DNA of 12,638 nt from Betaproteobacteria bacterium (GTDB lineage Bacteria; Pseudomonadota; Gammaproteobacteria; Burkholderiales; Casimicrobiaceae): the NCBI GenBank assembly GCA_005888955.1, contig VBCS01000171.1, positions 1 through 12,638 on the forward strand, given 5' to 3'. Below are positions 1-7,272 of the stretch, piece after piece. Both the position numbers and the translations under genes were made by a program. The notes under the pieces are model-generated. The model was given only the letters and a program-made list of their open reading frames with translations. It was not told the DNA's origin and ran no database searches. Numbering within the stretch: the first letter of the stretch is position 1; each line of letters starts with the position of its first letter.

Positions 1-1
1 T

Positions 2-145
2 GGGGTTTGTCACAAGATGATGTTCCGCGAAATGTCCAACGGCACCGGAGCCGATTCGAGCTGGAAAAGCGTGAAGGTCCAGTCAACGTCCAAGGAGCTA
101 CTCGACCTCCCACTCGCGGACGGTCCAGCCGCCAGACCGGGGTAG
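2..145 (+). CDS. C-terminal fragment of an unrecognised protein (partial, runs off left edge)
   Basis: Frame 2 is open from the first bases of the window to a TAG at 143-145 and would encode the last 47 residues of a protein that begins outside the window. The translation has the balanced composition of a real protein (for example KSVKVQSTSKELLDLPLADG near the end). The competing frames over the same bases read as Arg-rich, low-complexity sequence. I do not recognise the family, and no catalytic motif is visible in so short a piece. It lies upstream of the RraA-like gene in the same orientation, separated by about 200 nt, so it may be another member of the same catabolic locus. The alternative is chance openness in a GC-rich frame; 48 codons is short enough that this cannot be excluded. 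Confidence 0.45.
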   Translation, partial: GVCHKMMFREMSNGTGADSSWKSVKVQSTSKELLDLPLADGPAARPG

Positions 146-344
146 GGTGGTCGCATTTCCGGAACTCGGTGGGCTGCATCATCATTACGAACGATTGGCA
201 GGTTGATTCGGCAAGAATAGCCGTTCTGTCCAGCGGTGCGCGACGAGTTTTCGGGACGGACAGGCGATTTGACCCCGGCTCTCCGGAACGCTACCTTGCA
301 GTCGGAATGTGGTTGTCGTGGACTAATGAGGAGAACCGAACGGA
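146..344. other. Intergenic leader upstream of the RraA-like gene
   Basis: About 200 nt with no convincing gene. A GAGGAG ribosome-binding sequence at 328-333 lies 11 nt before the ATG at 345, which is slightly far but usable. I see no clear sigma-70 promoter pair: TTGCAG at 296-301 has only a poor -10 match some 19 nt downstream. I also see no terminator hairpin with a T-tract after the upstream stop. A reading frame open across this interval (7-357) is judged spurious because its product is Arg-rich and unlike any family I know. Confidence 0.4.
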
Positions 345-1019
345 ATGTTTACATTGAACCCGCTCCCACCGCAGATCGCGGCCGCGCTGGTCCAAAAGCT
401 CGTCCGTGCAGAGCCCGCGACCATTGGCCATTTCCGTCACTGGGGATTCATGGACCCTGGTCTCCGGGCCATGCAGCAGGATGTACGCATTGCCGGACCC
501 GCGGTGACCGTTCATCAACCGGGGGTCGACGGAACGATCATCGGCTATGCGCTGGGCCAGCTTCGCCCCGGCGACGTGCTGGTCGTCGACCGTTGCGGCG
601 ACACGCGGCATGCGGGACTCGGTGGCGTGGTCGCCTATGCGGCCAAGGTCGCCAAGGTGGCAGGCGTGATCATCGACGGCGTCGTGGCGGATATCGGCGA
701 GATTCGCCAATACGGTGTGCCGGTGTGGTGCCGCGGCCTGTCCGCCATCACGACCAAACGCATCGGCATGGGCGGCTCGTTCTGCGCGCCGATCTCCTGC
801 GGCGGCGTGGCGGTACGTCCGGGGGACGTGATCATCGCTGATGAATGCGGCGTAGTCGTCATGGACCCCGCCGATGCCGAGGCGGCCGCAGACCGTGCGA
901 TTGCGATGCAGGACGCGGAAGCCAAGACGCGCGCCCGGCTCGATGCCGGCGAGAAGTTGCCCGACATTTCGGGCGCTACCAAAGTGCTTGAAGAGGCGCT
1001 GGCCAGGCAAAAAGGTTAG
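345..1019 (+). CDS. RraA-like / HMG (CHA) aldolase-fold family protein
   Basis: The 224-residue product belongs to the RraA / 4-hydroxy-4-methyl-2-oxoglutarate aldolase family, often misnamed dimethylmenaquinone methyltransferase. Family members are cytoplasmic. They are either divalent-metal-dependent aldolases/oxaloacetate decarboxylases or, like RraA, RNase E inhibitors. Visible family blocks are GPAVTV (51-56), RPGDVLVVD (74-82), GG (93-94), GVIIDGVVADIGEIR (107-121), a G-V-P-V-W-C-R-G strand (124-131) and RPGDVIIAD near residue 165. In characterised HMG aldolases the central motif reads V-R-D, where Arg binds the pyruvyl carboxylate and Asp the metal. Here Ala115 replaces the Arg while Asp116 is kept, and Gly94 sits where an acidic metal-water ligand is expected. 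Aldolase activity is therefore doubtful or its substrate altered. The ATG at 345 follows GAGGAG. The gene converges on the M20 gene and the two stop codons overlap. Confidence 0.85.
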   Translation: MFTLNPLPPQIAAALVQKLVRAEPATIGHFRHWGFMDPGLRAMQQDVRIAGPAVTVHQPGVDGTIIGYALGQLRPGDVLVVDRCGDTRHAGLGGVVAYAAKVAKVAGVIIDGVVADIGEIRQYGVPVWCRGLSAITTKRIGMGGSFCAPISCGGVAVRPGDVIIADECGVVVMDPADAEAAADRAIAMQDAEAKTRARLDAGEKLPDISGATKVLEEALARQKG

Positions 1020-2197
1020 CGCATCAGCTCGAGCACGGCGCGGACCATGAGCTTGGTGCCCAGCGGGATGACCTTTTCGTTCAACTGGTAATCCGTGCGA
1101 TGGATTGCGGTCTCGTGACCGTCGATTTTCGATCCAATGCGAAGATGCGCAGAAGGGACGCGCTCGGCAAACCACGCGTAGTCCTCGCTGCCCATGGTCG
1201 GGAATGGCATTTCGATGACGTTCGCCGGGCCGAGCATCTCGCGCGCGACGTTCAGCACGCGGCTCATCGTCGGTTTGTCGTTGCGCAGCACCGGCGTCAG
1301 CTTGGTCCATTTGAGATCGTAGTCGACGCGCAATCCAGTCTTGAGTCCATCCAGAATCCGGCGCACAGCAGCCTGGATCTTATCGGCGATATCGGATTCC
1401 AGCGTGCGCACCGAGGCATTCATTTCAACCGAGGGCGCGATGATATTGCGCACCGTGCCGCCGTTGATGCGTCCGATGGTCACGACGGCCGAGCTGATTG
1501 GCGCGATCTCGCGGCTCACGATGGTTTGCATCTGATTGATGAATTGCGCCGCGCCGACAACGGCGTCCACAGCGAGATGCGGATGCGCGCCGTGGCCGGC
1601 CACGCCCTTGAGGGTCACGTCGAAAGCGTCGGACGATGCCATGACCGCGTCCGGATGCCAGCCCACTGTACCTGTGGCAAGCTGCGGCCAATTGTGAAAC
1701 CCGAGAATGGCATCGGGCTTGGGATCGTCGAATGCGCCCGCTTCCAGCATCGCCCGCGCACCGGAGAGCGTTTCCTCGGCAGGCTGGAAAATGAACATCA
1801 CGCTGCCGCTCAAGTGCTCGCGCTGTTCCGATAAGACCGCAGCAACGCCAAGCGCGATTGCGGTATGCGCGTCATGCCCGCACGCGTGCATTTTGCCGGG
1901 GAGCTTCGAAGTAAACGCAAGCCCGGCCGGCTCGCTCATCGGCAGCGCGTCCATGTCGGCACGGATCGCAATGGTCGGGCCAGGTGCAGCACCTTCGAGC
2001 ATGGCCACGATGCCGGTGCCGCCGATGCCGCTGCGAAACCCGATGCGCAACCGCGACAAGAATTCCTGCACCCGCCGCGCCGTCTCGTGCTCCTCGAACG
2101 CAAGCTCCGGGTGTTCGTGGATCCGGCGCCGCAGCGCGATCAGCTCATCCATCAAACGGTCGGCGGAGGCATCCAGGTTCTGCTTCGATGGCTTCAT
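1016..2197 (-). CDS. M20 family (M20D) metal-dependent amidohydrolase, hippurate / N-acyl-amino-acid hydrolase-like
   Basis: The 393-residue cytoplasmic enzyme is predicted to hydrolyse an N-acyl amino acid or similar amide (HipO, AbgA and IAA-amino-acid hydrolase type). The M20D landmarks are all present: IRADMDALPM (78-87), the metal-binding HACGHDAHTA block (104-113; Cys106 and His108), FQPAEE (137-142; catalytic and metal Glu), GFHNWP (His168), a dimerisation-domain GHGAHPH stretch (201-207), MGSEDYAWF (335-343) and the C-terminal metal His366 in the AIHRTDY block. The length is normal for the family and all five usual ligands are kept, so it should be active. The ATG at 2195-2197 is preceded on its strand by an AAGGGA ribosome-binding site. 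It is divergent from the HpcH/HpaI aldolase gene (59 nt apart) and tail-to-tail with the RraA-like gene. The substrate cannot be read from sequence. Neighbouring importer genes suggest it acts on imported material. Confidence 0.93.
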   Translation of the reverse strand: MKPSKQNLDASADRLMDELIALRRRIHEHPELAFEEHETARRVQEFLSRLRIGFRSGIGGTGIVAMLEGAAPGPTIAIRADMDALPMSEPAGLAFTSKLPGKMHACGHDAHTAIALGVAAVLSEQREHLSGSVMFIFQPAEETLSGARAMLEAGAFDDPKPDAILGFHNWPQLATGTVGWHPDAVMASSDAFDVTLKGVAGHGAHPHLAVDAVVGAAQFINQMQTIVSREIAPISSAVVTIGRINGGTVRNIIAPSVEMNASVRTLESDIADKIQAAVRRILDGLKTGLRVDYDLKWTKLTPVLRNDKPTMSRVLNVAREMLGPANVIEMPFPTMGSEDYAWFAERVPSAHLRIGSKIDGHETAIHRTDYQLNEKVIPLGTKLMVRAVLELMR

Positions 2198-2256
2198 CGC
2201 AATCCCTTCGATTCGCTCGGCCCGTAGAATATCGCGTTCGTCCCAAGGAGGACCAC
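2198..2256. promoter_or_regulatory. Divergent intergenic region (amidohydrolase / aldolase)
   Basis: A 59-nt gap separates two divergently read genes and must hold at least the 5' ends of both transcripts. On the plus strand TAGAAT at 2225-2230 is a good -10 match, but no good -35 box lies 16-18 nt upstream. The aldolase has a near-perfect Shine-Dalgarno, AAGGAGG at 2245-2251, five nt before its ATG. On the minus strand AAGGGA precedes the amidohydrolase start. Such a compact divergent region is a natural place for a shared operator, but I see no convincing dyad in it and no regulator gene in the window. Confidence 0.4.
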
Positions 2257-3036
2257 ATGTATCGCCCGAACGTTCTCAAACAACGCCTGCACAACGGAGA
2301 CAAGCTGCTCGGCTGCTGGACCATGCTCGGGCACCCGCAGGTGGTCGAAATCCTGAGTCTCGCGGGCTTCGACTATCTTGTACTCGATCAGGAGCACGGC
2401 CTCGGCGATGCGACGAGCCTCGCAGCGCAACTGCACGCGATGTCCGCCACGCCGACCGTCGGCGTCGTCCGTGTGCCGTGGAACGATCATGTGTATCTGA
2501 AACGCGTGCTCGACGTCGGCGCCGAAGCGGTGCTGGTTCCCAGCGTGGATACCGCCGACGAAGCGCGGGCGGCGGTAGCCGCCTGCCGTTATCCGCCGCG
2601 CGGGCGGCGCGGCACCGCCGCGAGCTCGGTGCGTGCCTCGAGCTACGGCATGGCCCCCGATTATGTAGCCACCTGCGCTGACAATCTGTTGATCGCCTGC
2701 CAGATCGAATCGGCGACCGCGGTCGCCAACATCGACGCGATCCTCGCGGTCGAGGGCATCGATCTCCTCTTCATCGGGCCTTTCGACTTGTCGGCGACGG
2801 TCGGCCAGATGGGAAACCTCAAACATCCCGAAGTGGCCGCGCTGATCGAGCGCGCCGAGACCGCGATCCGCGCCGCCGGCCGACCGATGGGTACGGTACC
2901 GCATCCCGGCTGCACTCCGCTCGACATGTTCGAGCGCGGGTACCAATTCGTGAATGCCGGAAGCGACATCGCGCGCCTGCGCGACGGCGCGCTCGCCGAC
3001 GTGAAGGCGTTTCGCGCGCGTTACCGCCAGGTCTGA
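2257..3036 (+). CDS. HpcH/HpaI family class II aldolase (2-oxo-acid / 2-dehydro-3-deoxyglucarate aldolase-like)
   Basis: The 259-residue product is a TIM-barrel, divalent-metal-dependent pyruvate aldolase of the HpcH/HpaI family. Known members cleave 4-hydroxy-2-oxo acids such as 4-hydroxy-2-oxoheptanedioate or 2-dehydro-3-deoxyglucarate into pyruvate and an aldehyde. The catalytic set is complete and sits at a constant +2 offset from E. coli HpaI: His47 (DQEHG), Arg72 (VVRVPW), metal Glu151 (CQIES) and metal Asp177 (IGPFDLS). A PSVDTADEAR stretch (95-104) and the YPPRGRRG loop (112-119) are also typical. The start at 2257 is chosen because the strong AAGGAGG lies five nt upstream and the family homology begins directly after it; the frame is open further upstream without family similarity. 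The stop is 20 nt before the GGT-fold gene, so the two are probably co-transcribed. The acceptor aldehyde cannot be predicted. Confidence 0.93.
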   Translation: MYRPNVLKQRLHNGDKLLGCWTMLGHPQVVEILSLAGFDYLVLDQEHGLGDATSLAAQLHAMSATPTVGVVRVPWNDHVYLKRVLDVGAEAVLVPSVDTADEARAAVAACRYPPRGRRGTAASSVRASSYGMAPDYVATCADNLLIACQIESATAVANIDAILAVEGIDLLFIGPFDLSATVGQMGNLKHPEVAALIERAETAIRAAGRPMGTVPHPGCTPLDMFERGYQFVNAGSDIARLRDGALADVKAFRARYRQV

Positions 3037-3056
3037 TCGGGCGCGATCCAAACGCC

Positions 3057-4631
3057 ATGCCGAATCGGATCGTCGTCTGCCCCGAGCCTTTGGCCGCCGC
3101 GGCTGGCGCGGAGATCTTCCGCGCCGGAGGTTCGGCGATCGACGCCGCGCTGGCCACGGCGTATGCGCAGGCAGTCATCTCGCCTGCGATGACGTCGATC
3201 GCGGGATCGGGCGTGATGAATGTCTATCACGCGCCGAGCGGGCGCAATGTCATCATCGATTTTATCGACCAGGCCGGCTCGCAGGCGCGCGAGAAAATGT
3301 TTGCCGACCGGCCTCCGGGCGAGATCCTTTTTGGATACAAGTCGATGCTGATCCCTACCTTCGTCCGGGGGACGCAGGTTGCATTCGACGAGTTCGGCAG
3401 CGGCCGCGTTACGTGGCAAAGCCTGCTCGAGCCCGCGATCCGGTACGCGGAACAAGGATTCACGATCTACCCGTACCTGCATCAGTATTGGCGAGCGGAC
3501 AACCCGGTGTTGCAGACCTCGGCGCCCTTCGACGGATATCGGATGCTTGCGACCACGCCGGCGTGCGCGGACATCTTCACGAGGCAAGGCCGAGTGCCGC
3601 ACATCGGTGAGCGGCTCGTGCAGGCCGATCTCGCGCGCACCCTGCGGCGAATCGCGGTCGAAGGTCCCGACGACTTCTACACGGGACAGACGGGCCGTAC
3701 CATGGCAGCGGACCTCGAGCGCAACGGATCGCCGGTCACCACGCGTGATCTCGCCTCGTGCCGAGCCGAAGTCCGTGAGCCCGTGCGCGGCAGCTACCGC
3801 GGGCTCACGATCAGCACAGACCCGCCACCGGCGATCGGCGCGCTGCTGCTCGAACTCCTGAACGTGCTCGAGTGCCATGACCTCCGCACACTCGGACAGG
3901 AAAGCGCCGCCTACTACGATCTCCTCGCGCGGGCGCTGTTCCTGGTTTTTGCGGACCGCATACGTTTTGCCGAGCCCGGTGGCGGCCCCGCCCTTTTCGC
4001 GGAGCTCATCTCCAAGACCCACGCGAGCGAGCTGGCCGGCCGCATCGGCGAAGTTGCGCGGTACTCGGCGCAGCCGCGCTCGGGACTCGCCGGAACGACA
4101 CACGTCACGACGTATGACGACGAAGGCTCCGCCGTGAGCATGACGCACACGGTCTGCTTTGGCTCGGGCGTCGTGACGCCGGGATTGGGTTTCATACACA
4201 ACAACGGCATGTGCATGTTCGATCTCCGACCCGGACAGCCGAATTCGATCGCGCCGCGCAAGCGCCCCGTCTCCGGCGGCGGCCCCGCCATCGTGTTCGA
4301 TGGGGATGCGGTGCGCCTTGTCCTCGGCTCGCCGCATGGTGGGCGGAAGACGAGCTCGATGGCCCACGTTCTGACGAGCGTGCTCGACTTCGGTCTCTCG
4401 CCGGCGGCCGCGGTCGCGAGTCCACGCATTCACTGCGAGCATGATCCGCGCGAGCTTCGCGTGGATTCGTTCTTTCCACTCGATACGCGCGAGGAGCTTG
4501 AACAGCGTGGCTATACGGTCCGCGAGGATGCTTACGGGGGGCGAGTCTGCCTCGTCGCCGTGGATCCGCGGACGCGCAAGGCCGGCGGTGCCTCCGATCC
4601 CCGAGGCGATGGCGGCTTGATCGAGTTGTAG
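3057..4631 (+). CDS. Gamma-glutamyltransferase-fold Ntn hydrolase, cytoplasmic, atypical substrate pocket
   Basis: The 524-residue precursor has the GGT fold and should self-cleave before Thr347 (GTTHV, aligning with E. coli GGT Thr391) into subunits of about 346 and 178 residues. Family blocks are PLAAAAGAEIFRAGGSAIDA (11-30), RGTQVAFDEFG near residue 105, the nucleophile block at 346-365, NNGMCMF (382-388), RPVSGGGP (403-410), GSPHGG and GASDPRGDGG at the C-terminus. Most residues that grip the gamma-glutamyl group in E. coli are changed: Arg114 is Ile70, Asp433 is Met387, Ser463 is Gly407, and the Asn411 region has a two-residue deletion. The lid loop before RKRP is also about ten residues shorter. 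This points to a different amide substrate, as in related oxamate amidohydrolases or acylases. Unlike classical periplasmic GGT there is no signal peptide, because family homology starts at residue 4. The ribosome-binding site is weak, which suits translational coupling to the aldolase 20 nt upstream. Confidence 0.88.
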   Translation: MPNRIVVCPEPLAAAAGAEIFRAGGSAIDAALATAYAQAVISPAMTSIAGSGVMNVYHAPSGRNVIIDFIDQAGSQAREKMFADRPPGEILFGYKSMLIPTFVRGTQVAFDEFGSGRVTWQSLLEPAIRYAEQGFTIYPYLHQYWRADNPVLQTSAPFDGYRMLATTPACADIFTRQGRVPHIGERLVQADLARTLRRIAVEGPDDFYTGQTGRTMAADLERNGSPVTTRDLASCRAEVREPVRGSYRGLTISTDPPPAIGALLLELLNVLECHDLRTLGQESAAYYDLLARALFLVFADRIRFAEPGGGPALFAELISKTHASELAGRIGEVARYSAQPRSGLAGTTHVTTYDDEGSAVSMTHTVCFGSGVVTPGLGFIHNNGMCMFDLRPGQPNSIAPRKRPVSGGGPAIVFDGDAVRLVLGSPHGGRKTSSMAHVLTSVLDFGLSPAAAVASPRIHCEHDPRELRVDSFFPLDTREELEQRGYTVREDAYGGRVCLVAVDPRTRKAGGASDPRGDGGLIEL

Positions 4632-4657
4632 CCGTTCGCCCGCGAAAGGACGGATCG

Positions 4658-4685
4658 TTGACAAGGGTCGCTTCACGTCAATAGA
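4658..4685 (+). promoter_or_regulatory. Putative sigma-70 promoter for the ABC importer operon
   Basis: TTGACA at 4658-4663 is a perfect -35 hexamer. A 16-nt spacer leads to AATAGA at 4680-4685, a poor -10 match. It lies in the 129-nt gap between the GGT-fold gene and the binding-protein gene, the largest gap between plus-strand genes of the locus, and would give a leader of about 70 nt. The weak -10 would fit an activated promoter, but the assignment rests on one hexamer and position only. Confidence 0.4.
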
Positions 4686-4760
4686 CTGACTTGTCTGCCG
4701 TCATACTCAACCATTTCCCAATTGCGCAACAAATCGCGGACCCACGCGAAGGGAGAGCAT

Positions 4761-6308
4761 ATGAACCGCCACAAGACAAGTCGCCGTGAGTTCCTGCGTT
4801 TGGCTGCCGCGGGTGCGGGCAGCGCACTGGTGGCGGGCCGCGGCATGGCGCAGACGCCGACGAGCCCCGGGCGGCCCCTGACGGTGGTCCAGACCGCCTG
4901 GCCGCAGTCGCTCGACCCGACGATGGACACGAACGTCAACGCCGGCAACGTCTACGCGCACGTCTTCGAGAGTCCGGCGCAGTACCGGTACGACGTGCGC
5001 GACAAAGTCATGAAGCTCGAGCCGCGCCTGTGCGACAAGTGGGAGAGCCGGGCGCCCGACCGCTGGCGCTTCCACCTCCGGCCAGGCCTCAAATTCACCA
5101 ACGGCGAGGAAATCAATTCGGAAGTCGCGAAGTTCAGCATGGAGACCCTCAAGGGCAACAAGGGGATGGCCTCGAGCTACATGAACCACGTCAAGGAGGT
5201 GGTGGCGGTCGATCCGCTCACCTTCGACATCGTGACCGACGGTCCCTACGCGGCGACGCCGGCCTCCACCGCTTTTTTCTTCTTCTTCCCCCCCAAGTAC
5301 TACGCGGAATCCGGCGGCAAGACTGGCTTCGGCCGCAAACCGATCGGCAGTGGCCCCTACCGGTTCGTCGACTGGCAGGAGGGCGTGCACATCAAGCTCG
5401 AGGCCAATCCTGCCTACTGGGGCGCCAAGCCGCAGATCCAGGCGATCACGTTCCGGGCGCAGCCCGAGAGCGCGACCCGTGTCGCGCTGCTCGATACCGG
5501 CGAAGCCGATCTCATCACCGCGCTGCCGCCGGAGCTGGTCGACCGCGTAAAGCGGACCGCCGACATCCGGACCGCCCGCGGATTTCGTCGCGTGTTCTGC
5601 TTCTTCAACGCCAACGTCGCGCCGACCGACAACCCGCTGGTGCGCAAAGCGATCAACCATGCTGTGGACGTCGACGCGATCGTGAAGAACATCCTCGGCG
5701 GGCACGCATATGTGGTGAAGGGGATCAATAAGCCGGGCTACATCGGGTACGCGCCCGACAAAATCACCGGCTACAAGTACGACCCGGAGCTCGCCAAGAA
5801 ACTGCTGGTGCAGGCTGGCTACCCCAACGGGATCGATCTCGACTACAACCATCCCGTCGGCCGCTGGCTGAACGACAAGGACGTGGCCGCGGCGATCATC
5901 GACATGGCGGGGAAAGCCGGCATCCGGTTCAAGGACAGGGGTGTGGAGTTCAACACAGCGTCGTCGCTGTACACGACGCAGAAAGCTACCGGCATGAACA
6001 TGTGGTCGGTCGGCCCGCTATGGCTCGACCCCTCGTACGAGTGGCAGGTCCATTTCTGGAGCAAGGGGCTATACCACTACACCAACAACGCAAAGATGGA
6101 TGAGCTCCTCGATCGGCTGCGAACCGAAGTCGATCCGGGCAAGCGCGTCCCGATCGCGCAGGAATTCGAGAAGTACGTTGTCGACGAGTATTGCGCGTGG
6201 CTGTTCATGTACGACGAGGAGCATATCTACGGCGCGAACAAGAAGCTACAGTGGACTCCGAGCCCGTTCGAACGGATGGAATTGCAGTACGCGACCATGG
6301 CCGGGTGA
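4761..6308 (+). CDS. ABC importer substrate-binding protein, SBP_bac_5 (peptide/nickel/opine) family, Tat signal
   Basis: The 515-residue product is the periplasmic binding protein of a dipeptide/oligopeptide-type importer. The N-terminus carries a twin-arginine signal (SRREFL at 7-12, then an Ala/Gly-rich hydrophobic stretch) with probable cleavage after Ala30 (GMA-Q). It should therefore be exported folded by Tat rather than Sec. Family landmarks are the W-R-F-H-L-R-P-G-L-K-F-x-N-G-E stretch (102-116), GSGPYRF with a following ANPAYWG, and the C-terminal half with PNGIDLDYN. A short Phe run followed by Pro-Pro is encoded by T6 and C7 tracts around 5273-5294. The start at 4761 follows AAGGGAG with five nt spacing and gives the complete Tat motif; an upstream in-frame start at 4722 would only add a non-conserved extension. 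It heads the permease/ATPase genes. The ligand is unknown: this family binds peptides, opines, nickel chelates and sugar acids. Confidence 0.93.
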   Translation: MNRHKTSRREFLRLAAAGAGSALVAGRGMAQTPTSPGRPLTVVQTAWPQSLDPTMDTNVNAGNVYAHVFESPAQYRYDVRDKVMKLEPRLCDKWESRAPDRWRFHLRPGLKFTNGEEINSEVAKFSMETLKGNKGMASSYMNHVKEVVAVDPLTFDIVTDGPYAATPASTAFFFFFPPKYYAESGGKTGFGRKPIGSGPYRFVDWQEGVHIKLEANPAYWGAKPQIQAITFRAQPESATRVALLDTGEADLITALPPELVDRVKRTADIRTARGFRRVFCFFNANVAPTDNPLVRKAINHAVDVDAIVKNILGGHAYVVKGINKPGYIGYAPDKITGYKYDPELAKKLLVQAGYPNGIDLDYNHPVGRWLNDKDVAAAIIDMAGKAGIRFKDRGVEFNTASSLYTTQKATGMNMWSVGPLWLDPSYEWQVHFWSKGLYHYTNNAKMDELLDRLRTEVDPGKRVPIAQEFEKYVVDEYCAWLFMYDEEHIYGANKKLQWTPSPFERMELQYATMAG

Positions 6309-6351
6309 GCGTCGCGCGCTCGCGAATCACGGCCCGATTAGGGTCCTGTGA

Positions 6352-7272
6352 ATGTGGCGGTACGTTCGCCGCCGCCTAGTGCTCGCCGTCCTCACGTTCT
6401 GGGCGGTGAGCACGATCGTCTGGGGCCTGCTGTACTTGACCGGAGACCCTGTTGCAATCCTGCTGGCGGGAACCCCCGCCGGGCAGACCGACGTCGAGCA
6501 GCTGCGGCACGCGCTGGGCTTTGACCGGCCGCTGCCGATCCAGTATCTCCACTTTCTAAGCGCCGCAGTCCAGGGCGATCTGGGCAACTCGCTGCGCTCC
6601 GGCGAGCCTGCGCTGCTCCTCGTTTCACGCCGTGTTGGCTTCACCGTGCAGCTCGCGCTGCTCGCAATGACGCTGGCACTTGTGGTTTCCATTCCCGTCG
6701 GCATCGTCTCAGCGATGTTTCGCGGCTCGCTCACAGACCGCACGCTCATGCTGCTTAGCATGGTGGGCCAGTCGATGCCGATTTTCTGGGTGGGCCTGTT
6801 GATGATCGCCGTGTTCGCAGTCGAGCTCCGCTGGTTTCCCGCCGGAGGCGCGGGGGGAATCAAATACCTCTTCCTGCCCGCCGCCACGCTCGCGCTATAT
6901 CCGATGGCACGGATCGCGCGCCTGGTCCGCTCCAGTCTGCTCGACGTGCTGAACCGAGATTACATTCTGGCCGCACGCGCTCGCGGCTTGCGGGAAGCGC
7001 TGGTCGTGGGCAAGCACGCGCTCAAGAATGCGGCACTACCGGTGATCACGATCGTGGCGCTGCAGTTCGGGTACATGCTGGGTGGCGCCGTGATCACCGA
7101 AACCATTTTTGGATGGCCGGGCGTCGGCCTGTTCACCGTGACGGCGATTCACGAGCGCGACTTCCCGGTGGTGCAGGCTGCCGTGGTTCTCGCGTCCGGC
7201 ATGTTCATCGCGCTCAACTTTCTCGTGGACCTGCTGTACGGCTGGCTGGACCCGAGGATCCGTTTTTCATGA
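6352..7272 (+). CDS. ABC importer permease, DppB/OppB type
   Basis: The 306-residue inner-membrane permease has about six transmembrane segments (roughly residues 9-29, 97-122, 132-156, 172-190, 229-250 and 272-296). Visible family features are the N-terminal MWRYVRRRL start, GLDRP-like GFDRPLPIQY (56-65), GDLGNSLRSGEP (75-86) and the EAA coupling loop around 205-231 (LAARARGL ... ALKNAALPV), which contacts the ATPases. It ends in the typical LVDLLYGWLDPRIRF tail. The length is normal. It starts 43 nt after the binding-protein stop with no strong Shine-Dalgarno, and its stop overlaps the next start in an ATGA arrangement, so it is co-translated with the DppC-type permease. The gene symbol is left empty because the transported compound is unknown. 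Confidence 0.95.
   Translation: MWRYVRRRLVLAVLTFWAVSTIVWGLLYLTGDPVAILLAGTPAGQTDVEQLRHALGFDRPLPIQYLHFLSAAVQGDLGNSLRSGEPALLLVSRRVGFTVQLALLAMTLALVVSIPVGIVSAMFRGSLTDRTLMLLSMVGQSMPIFWVGLLMIAVFAVELRWFPAGGAGGIKYLFLPAATLALYPMARIARLVRSSLLDVLNRDYILAARARGLREALVVGKHALKNAALPVITIVALQFGYMLGGAVITETIFGWPGVGLFTVTAIHERDFPVVQAAVVLASGMFIALNFLVDLLYGWLDPRIRFS

Noticed and set aside
7..357. Open frame of 116 codons at the left edge
   Set aside because: It overlaps the more protein-like frame-2 tail and the RraA-like start, lacks a clear ribosome-binding site, and its product is Arg-rich without motifs.
291..1310. Minus-strand open frame across the RraA-like gene and the M20 3' end
   Set aside because: It overlaps two genes with clear homology and has a biased Arg/His/Asp composition.
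3021..4676. Long open frame (551 codons) on the minus strand, opposite the GGT-fold gene
   Set aside because: It mirrors a gene with clear GGT homology. Its own translation is rich in Arg, His and Asp with no recognisable motif, as expected of a shadow frame in GC-rich DNA.
4707..5852. Minus-strand open frame of 381 codons opposite the binding-protein gene
   Set aside because: The plus strand has a full Tat signal, ribosome-binding site and SBP_bac_5 motifs. The minus product has no family features.
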